A stretch of DNA of 64,000 nt from Ricinus communis (Eukaryota > Streptophyta > Magnoliopsida > Malpighiales > Euphorbiaceae). Under the pieces are notes generated by a model. That model had not been told where the DNA came from. It ran no database searches and saw only the letters and a list, made by a program, of their open reading frames with translations. How positions within the stretch are numbered: position 1 is the first letter of the stretch; every line of letters starts with the position of its first letter. Below, piece after piece: positions 44,885 to 55,750 of this stretch. Made by a program: the position numbers and the translations under genes. Location: the NCBI RefSeq assembly GCF_019578655.1, contig NC_063261.1:248001-312000 (forward strand), written 5' to 3'.

Positions 44885-45215
44885 TAAACTTTCACTTGAA
44901 CTTCCAAGACTCAGATTTTTTTTTGTGATAATGCTCTTCTAGAATTAAGTTAACGTCCCTTTATGACTTTCCCGATCGACGCCTCGGGTTGGGAGCCGGG
45001 CTCCGGGACATTAATACCACAGCTACTATCAACCCGAGCCAAAAGAAGGAAAAGAACGGACTAAAGCGAGGAGTTCATTGGCCATACATAGTGAAAGGGG
45101 ATGGGGGTCAACCTCTTTCATGACTCGTGGCCCTAGTCTGTCACTTGGTTAGCATTTCTAGAGAAAATAGAGTACGGTAGGTTTTTCAACATGGAAAGAG
45201 GGGAGTTGGCTGTAG

Positions 45216-45440
45216 TTGAGACATGTTTTTCGAATGGACGATATGGATTTTTTCGAGATGGTTAACCACTATTTTAACCGTGAGAGGGAGGTCATTCAGA
45301 ACCCACTGGCTCCAGAACTGGCGGAAGTTCCCCACGCCGATCTAATTTATTTTAGCAAGTTCGGGAACATTGTGAGAAGGAGAAGGAGCGGCTGCCCGTT
45401 AACTTTTCAGAATGGGCAGAAATCTACGACACTGGAGTAG
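45216..45440 (+). CDS. Unrecognised mitochondrial-like ORF, 74 codons
   Basis: The product starts MRHVFRMDDMDFFEMVNHYF, has an acidic/charged middle and an RRRRSG basic stretch near residue 53. It lies about 500 bp upstream of nad7 exon 1 on the same strand. I do not recognise it; it may be a fragment of a mitochondrial ORF or chance. Confidence 0.25.
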   Translation: MRHVFRMDDMDFFEMVNHYFNREREVIQNPLAPELAEVPHADLIYFSKFGNIVRRRRSGCPLTFQNGQKSTTLE

Positions 45441-45937
45441 AGAAGATTATGTCTCGCGATCTGGAAATACCCGCGAGATGAATACTGAAACCCTCAACTG
45501 ATGGGGGGAGGAGAGAAAGGAGAACCGTAATTCATCTCTTAAAATTCCTCATTAGGGAATAACTCTAAGATTAGTCTGCCGCTTTCTTTCATAACAAAGC
45601 CGGGAATAACGGTTGGCATAGAAGTCTCTCGCACGTAAGAGGATGTTGTTGCTGGATGTCACGGTTCTGGGGCGCCATAATTCTTTTCTTCTATCTGGAA
45701 TAAAAAAATCGAGGGCACTGCCTTCCTTCAGCTTTCAGAGGTGGGGGCTGCATCAATCATCGCTCAGTGAGCTATTTATTTTATTTTATTATCGCCAATA
45801 ACGCGCTTCGCTTGCATGCAAGACAACACGCCAGGTAAAGCTCTCGCGCGCGGGGAAAGGAGATACATGTCTGGTACTGGTAGTACTGTACAAGCTCTTA
45901 CGGAAGAATCTCTTTCTTATTTCTGCCTTTCTTTCCC

Positions 45938-46080
45938 ATGACGACTAGGAACGGGAAAATCAAAAATTTCACTTTGAATTTGAAACCTCAACATCCTACT
46001 ACTCATGGTGTTTCACGATCAGCATTGGAAATGAATGGAGAAGTGGTTGAACGTGCAGAACCACATATTCGATTACTCCA
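45938..46080 (+). pseudogene. nad7: nad7 exon 1 (NADH dehydrogenase subunit 7), mitochondrial copy in the nucleus
   Basis: 143 bp, the standard length of plant nad7 exon 1. It reads MTTRNGKIKNFTLNLKPQHP, then MNGEVVERAEPHI. The protein is the 49-kDa-type subunit of respiratory complex I. The exon ends two bases into codon 48 (CA), as expected. HGVSRS still shows serine codons (TCA) that plant mitochondria edit to leucine in the RNA, so the source was DNA or unedited RNA. Substitutions relative to the normal protein (for example GPQHPAAHG now KPQHPTTHG) are mostly G-to-A, and the copy is non-functional. Confidence 0.93.
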
Positions 46081-46960
46081 GTGCGGCATGAAGCCGCTAA
46101 TGTCGAGTCGGCTCCTATGCCGCTAGCTATGCCCTACTTGGTCCCCCGTCATGGTGGAGGTTCCGTAGCGCGTCATCAGCATCGGGCTAAGGGGCGGTGG
46201 AGTAACTCAAGCAAACTGCCCTACCTTACTACAACATAGGGACAGAAAGGAGAAGGTTGTGAAGGTGGCCTCGTTATCCATACCTCTGGTCGGGGAGGAA
46301 CGACCCGGGTTTTCATGAGCATTGGCGGGTCTTGGAGTGCTTGTCAAGGGCGCTAGCGCATACCCCGGGGTGATCATCACCACCTGCACCTCACATCTCG
46401 ACACAGTGGAACGTGTAACCCGCATACTGTCTCATTTAACTACATTTGTTCTTGTAATCTATAGCCTAACAGAACGCAACAGTGAGGGACAACCCACCCA
46501 CACAGCCAGCGGGGAGGATGGCACTACTAGAAAAGACCGTCTGGTGAAAACGCCGTAGGCGCGAAGCATGGTAGGTCTGTGCCGGGGGAGCATAGGGAGC
46601 ACAGACAGTGGAAGAGCCAGGGGAGGCCGGGTCATTTGACGGAAATGGAAGGCTTTTCCCCTATTATAGAAGGCCCTATGAAGTAAAGGAAGAACATGAA
46701 TTCTTGGAAAAAGCGGGAGCGAGCCTATTTAAAAAATGTAAAAAAGTGAATTCAATGAATATATAGAGTCAACGGTACGATAGATTACGCTGCCTACACG
46801 CTAATTAGCTTCCGAGGTTGAGCAGTCTCAATTTTACTACAGGATTTGTGAATGAATGCTGGGCTGGACCACCTCGAATGGCATGAGCCGCAGGTGGGGA
46901 GACCCGCACATACGGTTTTTAGAGGTACCTGGTCGAAAGACAGGCCGGCGCCCACCCGAC
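46081..46960 (+). other. nad7: nad7 intron 1, group II
   Basis: 880 bp between exons 1 and 2. It starts GTGCGG (group II GUGYG) and ends GCCCACCCGAC (final AY). A domain V-like hairpin is at about 46886-46920 (GAGCCGCAGGTGGGGAGACC paired with CCGCACATACGGTT). Domain VI with its branch adenosine would lie in the following 40 bases. No maturase is encoded, as expected for this intron. Confidence 0.85.
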
Positions 46961-47029
46961 TAGAGGGACTAAGAAATTAATAAAGTACAAAACTTATCTT
47001 TAAGCTTTACCTTATTCTGATCGTACAGA
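46961..47029 (+). pseudogene. nad7: nad7 exon 2
   Basis: 69 bp, the standard length. Read from the split codon 48 it gives RGTKKLIKYKTYL, stop, ALPYSDR. The stop TAA (47001-47003) replaces the conserved CAA of KTYLQALPYFDR, a C-to-T change. Other changes (Glu to Lys twice) are G-to-A. Confidence 0.9.
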
Positions 47030-47185
47030 GGGCGATCGCGGAGTCACTGAATGAAGTCCTCTGTTTCTTTCGGAGGTGCTGACCCGCAGCGAGGTAGAGA
47101 TGACTAAGTGACATATGGAATATGGCGACGACAACAGCATTGTCGTAGAGGAACGGTTCGTGCACTTGCGAGTCCTAAAAAAGAC
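47030..47185 (+). other. nad7: Start of nad7 intron 2
   Basis: It begins GGGCGATCGCGGAGTCACTG, one change from a group II GUGCG start, and continues about 150 bp before nuclear AT-rich sequence takes over. The junction marks the insert's right end. Confidence 0.65.
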
Positions 47186-47189
47186 ACAT

Positions 47190-48459
47190 CAACCGTGTCT
47201 ATCTTTTAATCTTTTCCATTTAATTATTAATTGTTGAAATTTAGTTCAATAAAGTGCTGACAAGCACGATAATGCAATTGAAATATTTTCTTTTCTTTTT
47301 TCCCTTGGTAAACCATACATTTCATACCAAGCATTTTGTTGTACCAAATATCACATGTAACTTTAGCACTTTAAAAGAAAAAGTTTAAAATGAGTATTAA
47401 AATTAATTTGATTGAATGTTGAATTATTAATTAAGTAATATTTTTAAAAATATAATATAAAAATGAAATAAAAATATAAAATATATATTTAATTAAGCTT
47501 ATTAAATAAGTCGGATAATATAACAATTCTTTAGAAATGACTAATAAGAACACATTATGATTTATCCTCTTTTTATTATTATTATATTCTTGTAAGTCAT
47601 TTTAAGTGTCATGACCTTGAAACCCTTTAAGCATCCCAATAAACCACCGCTTATGTTTCATAATCTCCTTAATTATCTTCAACGAATTACTCTCCATTCA
47701 TATGATTAATTTAAAACAATGGATAGAGGGTCACCGAACAATGTGCACTAGCAGACGCCTCTGGTTAATAATTATTATGGTTGCTAGGTGACAAAACAGT
47801 TCACTTCCAACTCTCTTTCTCTTTAAACGCAAGTTCCCGAACATCACCAACTGTCCATTTATTTAAAAAGGATTGGTCAAAATGCATATATATGACCCAA
47901 ATTTTAATTAGCTAATTTGATATTTTAATTTAGTTTAATATATATACTCAATTTTATATTTTAGTAAGAATATAATATAAATATATATATATTATATATG
48001 GATTATTCAATAAAAATATATATTAAAAGGTATTATAGTATTATATAAAATAAATCTAAATATTTATTAAAATATATTAAAAGTTAAAATATTAAACTGA
48101 CTAAATTATTAAAATTTAAAAATATAATTATATATTTGGCTAAACAAATAATTAAAATATAAAAATAATTCATAAAGACTTGCCAAATGTTGTTCAATTA
48201 AAGTATAGCTCAAGGAATATTTGTTATGGTTCAGCTTGAAGTATGCAAATTCCCATCTCATATTTGTTTCTCCAAAGACATGCATCAGAACATAACTGCA
48301 AATTAAATTTAAGATTCCAACTTGGTGCATCAAGCTCATTTGTTTTTGTAGGAAATCATGAATTTTTCATTTGATGAAAAGTAGGAGATAATTTCATTTT
48401 TCATGCATTCATTCTTAATTTGAAGTTAAAGTGCATTCAATTTCTTTGCATTTGAAGTG
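47190..48459. other. AT-rich non-coding DNA
   Basis: No coding similarity or clear repeat; long A/T runs throughout. Confidence 0.6.
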
Positions 48460-49196
48460 ATAAATACTTCTAATGCGTCTATATCTAAATAAAATAAGGC
48501 CATGAATTTTAGATTATATGTAATTCTTAGTAATTAGAATTATTAAAATAAAATTGATTTTTAAGAATGTAATAGCATCAATATTTTAATAAGGTCGTTA
48601 TTTTTAATATTAAAATTATTATTAAAGTGAAATTTGGCTTAATAGACTTAAAGTAAGGCTTGTTAAGAAAAGAATATCATCTTCCTTTTTTTTATTTAAA
48701 AAATATAAAGCGTAGATTCTAATAATAAAGAAAGAGTTTTGATCCACTAAATTGTCCTAAAGACCACTTAAATAATTTTTTCATCAAATAATGCCACGTG
48801 TCATATAGATTAATAACTCTCATTCATTCACCATCATTATATATAATCTTCACTTCATTATGGAAACAACTTTTACCTCATTCGACACGTTTTGCTCATT
48901 TTGGCAATCTTAGAGAATTTAAACCTTCTCATTATAACTTTCTCTCTTTAAATTGACTCCATCCTCTATTACTCATTACCATTATTCATTCATCACTCAT
49001 TGCTCGTCTTTCATTTAGGCTACCCCTTTTAAGGGTTCTCGATTAGTGTATAAATCTATCTTCAGACTTTACTTATCTTTCTTACATTTCGATCTATGTT
49101 TATCCCAGTCTATTCTATCTAATAAAGGCATAGGCTAAAAACACTAACACTCACCTCACACAATCTAGACTATGTAATGAATCCTAGGCTTCTACA
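48460..49196 (+). repeat. 5' LTR
   Basis: The last 470 bp align with 57790-58268 (shared CACTCATTGCT, TTGCTCATxTTG and TCACACAATCTA blocks). It ends ATCCTAGGCTTCTACA. The start is uncertain because the two copies diverge there. Confidence 0.65.
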
Positions 49197-49198
49197 TT

Positions 49199-49216
49199 TG
49201 GCGACTCCACTTGAGA
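49199..49216 (+). other. Primer-binding site
   Basis: TGGCGACTCCACTTGAGA lies two bases after the LTR, of the Ogre-like TGGCGACTCCACTGGGGA type. Confidence 0.65.
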
Positions 49217-49293
49217 AGGAGCAACCCAACCTAATGCTTATTACTAGAAATACTGCTTAATTACTTAAGATCTTACGTGTTCAATAATCTTAA

Positions 49294-50720
49294 ATGGGAG
49301 AGTTGAATGACTCCTTTCCATCATGCACCTTGGGTAATGTTGTTCATGAGTTGGATATGCTTCCTACCCTCAAGGTTATCCTCATTGCCTTCAATCAGGC
49401 ACAAGCTAAGATGCATGAGGATATGGAGCTTCTCAAGATCAACTATTTAAAGTTATATGCAAGCAAATCAAGCTTTTCAATAAGACCATAACAATTCTCA
49501 ATAAAAGCAAACCTTACTCATGGTGTAATGCCAAGAATCCCATATAACGACCCCCTTTCTCAACAAGGGGTGGTAGACATTATACCTAATAGTAGTGAAA
49601 TCCTAAGACCTTCCATCAATGCACCAACAGCTCCTTCCCTCACGCGGGATGTAAGCAAGGGTAAGGAACCATGTTTGGACATAGTTGGACATTTTATGGT
49701 TGATAATGTCATCATCATTAGTCACTTTCCAATTCAAGGTGAATCATACTAGATTTATCATATGGACAACTTCATCTCCTATAACACTAAGGAGGATTTG
49801 GAATGACTACTTTGCATGATATAAGATCTAGCATCTGACCCCCTATATGACTTGAAGCGCTCTTATCCCTCACACATAGTAATTAAGCCTTACTTGAGGT
49901 CTACATCATCCCCTAAGTTCTAGATATTGAATGGTAGGAGTGGGGTTGCCAAAAAGCACATTATCAAGTTTCTGAAGACCCTTAGAGTGTATGTAATTAA
50001 TGAAGATCTCAGACTTAAGAAATTCTCTAAGTCCCTAAGGGAGAAGGCTTATAGTTGGTATGTCAACCTTGCTCCAAAGTCAGTCGACTCATGGAGCATG
50101 ATTTGCATACTATTTAAGGAGAAGTTTTCACAATAGAAGAGAAGTAACTATTTCTCCATATAAGAGCAAGTAACTATGTCTGACTTCAAATAGAGTGAGA
50201 CAAAGGTCAAAGGAGGGGTTTTGTAATATATTAAGCACTTAAGATAATGCACCTTGGACATTTAGTCTAGGTTCGATGAGATAAAAGCAGTTAAGACCTG
50301 CATCTAAGGGTTGATTGAAGAATATTGCATCCACTTGGAGAATTCAAATACACTACCTTTACCTATTTTAGTTGAAGACATAAGAAGGACAAATAATAAA
50401 GTCATGGAGGAGAGAGCTAACAACGGATGCCGTGCTAATATGGTTTAAGACAGTTAAGCCTCACTTGGTAAGAAATGAAGGGACATTGAAGGTTTGCGAG
50501 GAGGAGGCCTAAGCCTGATGATGAACTCTTAGCCTTCTCATGTGATCTACACATGTAGCATATGTTGTATTGGAGCAATAGATTAGAGATGAAGAGATAG
50601 TGCTCCCTCTGAGGAAAAAGCTTTTACATAACATGAAAAGGCTGAACCCAAGTACTGTCGCTTTTATTGTATGGTAACTCAACCTACTAGAGAGTGTCAC
50701 AACTTATGAAGGATGTTTAA
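49294..50720 (+). pseudogene. Gag of the second Tat element
   Basis: The N-terminal part (49294-49491) includes a helical stretch VILIAFNQAQAKMHEDMELL. The capsid core (49927-50136) has EDLRLKKFSKSLREKAYSWY, VNLAPKSVDSW and LFKEKFSQ, the classic ...LRxFPxSLxxxAxxWYxxL...SWxxMxxxFxxKF pattern. A knuckle-like YCRFYCMVTQPTRECHNL lies near 50655-50710. Stops separate these parts. Confidence 0.8.
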
Positions 50721-51415
50721 TGAATGCGTCCAATCCTGATAGTTGACACTCTAAGAAAATGGCATACAAAAGAACCTCTATTCCTATATAAGCCTAAGTA
50801 GGGACATGTGTGTGTAATCAACGATATCCATCCTAGAAGCAATATGCATCTCCTAGGGCAACCCTCTAGAAAGTTTAATTATAATATGTACTATACTAAA
50901 CCTGCTCATACGATCATCCTTCTCCCAACCATCAAGCCAACAAGTTGAGAGGATGATGACATATGAAGTGAGAAAACAGCTGTAGTAAATAAGCCTAACA
51001 AGGTTAAACATACTTGAGCATACTTGATCAATCTACGGATAGATAGTGGATGAGAAAGCTCCAACAAATAAGCAAAAAAATAAGAAGTGAAGTAAGACTT
51101 GATACTGCACCAATAGGGTGAAGACAGGAGTATGATAGCTCATACTGAGCAAATGTGATCGCTCACAGTGCCTAACAATATGATGCTGCAACTTCAACGC
51201 CCTTCCTTATCCAAGAGGATGATCTAAACATGCAAGAACACTGACCTCTCTATAGTTTAATTGCTAGCTCTTTGATCAAAGCACCTTATTTATAAACTTT
51301 GTGAAGCAACTGAGGCTTAAAGAGATTGTAATAGGAAACTATACTGGTACTCACCTACATCTCCAAGAACCAGTATAGAGACTGTGAAGCTATAACTATG
51401 AAGCAACAACAGTGG

Positions 51416-53022
51416 CGTCAGCACCTCTTTTCCAAATCTAGATACTAAGGGAAAAATAGAAAATCCTATGATGAAAGTTACTGCTTTCTCGGTCTCAGGA
51501 GGTGAAGGGCATATGAATTCAAGGTAGGGTGGAGGTTAATCCAGCTAGAATTACTTTTCTAAAATCAATTTGGACCTAATTGTCAGAAAAATTTACGTTT
51601 AAAGGTCAAAACCGTAGTTTTTACAAATACAGGGACCTAATTGAACTTTTAAAAAACTTTCTTTATAGAGCCAATCGGCTATATGAAGAGAACCGATTGA
51701 GATTTTAACACTTCGACGTCATTTTTTTGACGATTTCACGTCTAGATATGATAAGCATGATTAGATTAGGTTGTTTTATAAATATGCATGTTAATAGGGT
51801 TTGATTTTGATAATAAGAAATTAGGGTTTTAAAATTTGACATTTTTCCAATTAGGATTTTTAGATCTAATTAGAAACATGTTATCGGATCAATATTTAGA
51901 TTTAATTTATCATTATAATTAGGTAATTAAACCTGTTAAGCATGATTTTCTTATTTTGACTTGTCTTTTATTAGTTTATAGCATTTAGGGTTTTTAGTAA
52001 TTTAGGGTTTAATTGTTTGATTGACTTCTATCACATTTATTTTGATTTTTTTATCCTATTTTCTCTCATTCTAATCGATTTTAATGTCTGTGCATGTGAG
52101 ATTAGGCTCTAAGGATGCGAAATTGTGCCGATGAATGATGAAAATATGCCTAAGAACCCTAGAGCTAATCGGCTGTTCAAGCAAGAATCCAACTTTTGTG
52201 TTTTTGGGCGATTTTTGATGTACTTTTATTTTATGTATAGTTTTAGGTCTTTTTCTTTTCGCAATCGAAGTTGTAGGCGGGTTATAATAATTAAATTTTA
52301 CTTTCTAGTTTAGTTGTTTTTGTTTATGTTAATTAAATATATGATTATGTGATTGGTTAATTAAAATAGGCTACATAGACTTAGGGTTAAAATTGATCCA
52401 ACATGAATTTGGTAGTCCAATAGGCTAATCAACTTTAACTGGGCCTAAAACCCTAAAGTCTATGTAGACTAGAGGCTTTTGGCATGTTTAGTTAGGGCTT
52501 GAACTTAGTTAGGGTTAAGATCATAATGAATGGGTCTTCCCATAATAAGTAGTCCATTAGGCTTAAAGGCTAGAACTTAAGAGCATAATTGGTAATTGGG
52601 CTAGACTAGGTGGACCTTGTACATATAATGATTAACAAATTAAGCTAACCATTTAATATGGGCTGGGTTTAATTAAAATGGGCTAGACTTAGGTATTTTA
52701 TGTGTGTTATTTTGGCATGCTTGTTTATGAATTGCTTGCATTATAGAGAATAATTTGTTAAACAATAAAATTAAAGACTAATATACACAAATAAGGAAGT
52801 TGGCTTCCGAATCCATCTTTGGACTCTATAGCGTAAGTTTCCTTATGGAATTTGAGAAATGCCACTCATTATTAAAAGCGTTATGGTGATTACTCGAGCG
52901 GCGACTCCCATCTCCATGCTAGTCTCAGTGTCTAGTTAGCGTGTTCCTGATTAGGTTGAAAAGTCTTATAGTGATGTAATCACTAAAGATACTTGGGTGT
53001 GCACCCGAAACCCTCGCCCACA
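51416..53022 (+). repeat. Solo LTR of the first Tat family, nested
   Basis: It begins CGTCAGCACCTCTTTTCC and ends CCTCGCCCACA, aligning with 21135-23231. Flanks are AGTGG (51411-51415) and GGTGG (53023-53027), a near-perfect 5-bp duplication, and host protease sequence resumes directly. It includes palindrome relatives AGAGCCAATCGGCTATATG (51667) and AGAGCTAATCGGCTGTTC (52161). Confidence 0.8.
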
Positions 53023-53059
53023 GGTGGCATAAAGTATCAAAATAATATCGTCTTTTTAT

Positions 53060-53200
53060 AGGCATAGATGAAAGTTAAGAACTGGTATCAAAGTCAATGG
53101 ACTTTTATTGATAATGACTTCTTAATTAACATTATGCCTATAGATACACTTGATGGTATTAGTGTAAAGGAGGACCAAAATTTAAAAGTCCTATCATCAT
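53060..53200 (+). pseudogene. Aspartic protease active-site region
   Basis: One frame reads WTFIDNDFLINIMPIDTLDG. The corresponding motif in Tat proteases is xLxDDGSAxNIMPxxTLxxLG, so the catalytic DDG/DNG has become DND. Frameshifts lie on both sides. Confidence 0.6.
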
Positions 53201-53859
53201 AATCTTATTTGATTATACCTCTATGAGAATAATTAGGTATCTCAATATTGATTTCAAAGTTGTTGCAGTCCTATTTCATATCCTTAACGCCCCTCATGTT
53301 TTAGTTACTCTTAGAAAGAAAGTGGATCTGTAAGCATAATCTTGTTCTCTTATTTTTGCACCAATATGTCAAGGGCTTAAAAAGGGAATATAATCTACAT
53401 CCCAACCATTAAGAATCCTTTTGAGATCAAAGAAGCATACTTGGCATAATTTGCCTTTTATAATATGTTCATAGAGAATGGGAAGTTTGCAGTTGCTAAT
53501 TCAAGAAGACTACCTCTCCTTACCATGAAGGAGCTCCACGGTAGACCATCTACTCATACTAAAGTAAAGGAAAAAGGTAATAAAAGAGAGACCCAAGGAG
53601 CTAGCAAGCAAGATGACTTCAAAATAAGAGCTTACACCTACACTAATGGTACTTGAGTATACCTATTTATAACAGTGAGAGGGGTCAGAAGGAGACCACC
53701 ACCCTAACCCCTTAAGTATTATAGATTCTCCATCTAGCAAAATAATAAATTTCAGTCATCAAGCCTATTATGCTTAAACACGAGAACCACCTATACAAGA
53801 GCTTCAAGTGCCAACAATCACTCATGAACTTTTAGTTGATAAACTAAAATTGCAAGGTG

Positions 53860-54849
53860 AGGAGCTAGATGAGGTAAACTTAGTTGAAGAGGATATCCCC
53901 CTAAGCCCATATTTGTAAGCAAGAACCTGCCGCAAGGTTCAAAGCCTTATTCATTTTGCTACTCAAGAAGTACAAGGATGTTGTCACAAAGGCATATGAA
54001 AACATGCCAAGGCTAGACCTAAAGCTACTAACCTATTGATTGAATATGAAATCAAGGGTGAAAGATGTCAAGTAATACTAAGGACATTTATGCTAGAGGT
54101 AAAGGTGTCAGTTAGAAGAGAACTGTAGAAGTTGCTAGATACGATATTGATTGAATTTATCCAACGCCCCACTTAGCTGGCCAACATAATGAGTGTAAGA
54201 AGAAGAATGGGCAAATATGTACTTATATGGACTTTAAGGCTGGCTCTATATATGACTCTCTACTACCTAAGATCTAGACATTAATAGATGCCACAACAAA
54301 ATATGTGATCTTCTCCTTCTTAGATAGGTTTAGTAGATATGATCAAATTCTTATGGCTACTGAGGCTAAGAAAATCGCCTTTAGAACACCCATGGGTAAC
54401 TTCTACTACAAAGTCAAGCCTTCTGGTCTCAAGAAAGCAAGCATCATTTACTAAAGGGCCATGAAAACTCTTCTCCATAATATGATGCATGTATTCTTGA
54501 AAAACTATATAGATGACATCATAGTAAAATCCAAAACGTTAGAGGATCAATTGGAGCATGTTGAAAGGTGTTCAAACTATGTAGGAAGCTCAGGTTATGC
54601 ATGAACCTGATGGAATGTTCATTTGATGTTGGCTTAAGAAAGTTCCTAGGTTTTCTAGTGCATGGATCTAACATTAATATAGATCTATCCATGATAAAGG
54701 CTATAAAGAACATGGCTCCACCAAAAAACCATAAGCAACTCAAAAGCTTCTTGGTAAAGGTCTTTTACATAAAAAGGTTCATACCTGCCATAGTTGAGAT
54801 CACCATGCCATTCTATACATTACTCAAGAAGAAAGTCCTTTTTATGTAG
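53860..54849 (+). pseudogene. Reverse transcriptase of the second Tat element
   Basis: Blocks in order: LLKKYKDVVTKAYENMPRLD (53955-54020), the LLxxYxDVFAWSYxDMPGLD pre-RT motif; the finger remnant YMDFKAGSIYDSLLPKI (about 54215-54275); FRTPMGNFYYKVKPSGLKKA (54381-54440); NYIDDIIVKS (about 54500-54535), the catalytic YxDD intact; and 54568-54849 with RKFLGFLVHGSNINID, IKAIKNMAPPKNHKQLKSFL. Multiple frameshifts. Confidence 0.85.
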
Positions 54850-54899
54850 GGTCAAGCTCAGAGATGTACCTTTTAATATTTAAAAAGAATACATACTTC

Positions 54900-55330
54900 T
54901 CCAATTATGACTATGCTTATTAAGAGACAATCTACAATAGTATACCTCACCTCAACTAAGATTTCTATTAGAACATTACTTGCTCAAGAGATGGGAGTGG
55001 AAGAGAAGCTTACCTAATACCTTAAATAGAGCTCTCTATGGAGCGTAATTCAATTATCCCCCCCTTCAATTGAAAGTCATTGCTTGGCATTGATCTTTGC
55101 TAGCTAAAAGCTAAGGCACTGCCTACTAGCGCACCAAGTGAAGCTAATCATATAGTATGATCCCATTAAGTACTTATTATTGAGGCTTGCCTTATTTGGT
55201 CGAATTGTTAAGTAGTTGTTGTTATTAGCAGAGTTTGATATCACTATTGTGCACTCCAACACTATAAAGTCTCAAGGCTTATCCAACTTGCCCAATTTTC
55301 TTACAACCAAGGATATGAAATCATGAAGAT
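54900..55330 (+). pseudogene. Gypsy RNase H, broken
   Basis: Blocks STKISIRTLLAQEMGVEE, ESHCLALIFAS, LRHCLLAHQVKLI, DPIKYLLLRLALFGRIVK and LLLLAEFDI follow the order of the standard gypsy RNase H. Stops and frameshifts are present. Confidence 0.7.
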
Positions 55331-55479
55331 CTATCTACTTGAAAAATTTCATAAGGAGTCTCTTATGGTGAAAGTAAAAGACGAAGAGGGCATGGACTAG
55401 AGATAGTTGCATTTAATTGGATCCTCAACCTGAATTGTGGGAGCTATGGTATTGTGCTTACAACAGCCTTAAGGTTTCT

Positions 55480-55750
55480 TATTTCTGGCCTACAAGTTTG
55501 ACTTCAAGTGCACCAACGATAAGGGTAAGTATGAGGCACTAGTACTTGAACTCCTTCTAGCAAAGAATTTGGGAGGCAAGAGGCTATCTATATTTGGAGA
55601 CTTAGGTCTCATCATTAAACAGTCAAACACTTTGAAAGAGCTAACACAACAAAGGTTGATAGAGAAGTTTGGAGGAATCAAGTTCTACTATAAATCAAGT
55701 ACCACTGATCGACATGCTAATGCTCCACCCTAGCCACCAAACTACTGTTT
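55480..55750 (+). pseudogene. Second (archaeal-type) RNase H
   Basis: The frame carries TNDKGKYEALVLELLLAKNL, then GGKRLSIFGDLGLIIKQSN, matching the NxMAEYEALxxGLxxAxxL...LxVxGDSxLIIxQ pattern. The usual GDS reads GDL. Together with the preceding RNase H it supports Tat assignment. Confidence 0.8.

Larger units (their letters stand above)
39705..47190. other. Mitochondrial-derived insert (NUMT)
   Basis: It contains nad7 exon 1, intron 1, exon 2 and the start of intron 2 in order (45938-47180), preceded by several kilobases of plant-mitochondrial-style DNA with a mitovirus-like relic and LINE RT fragments. Beyond about 47190 the sequence becomes AT-rich nuclear DNA. 43300-44600 and 39705-41300 hold no gene I can recognise. 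Plant mitochondrial genomes routinely contain such unassignable stretches, LINE pieces and mitovirus pieces, so the whole may be one transfer. Confidence 0.7.
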
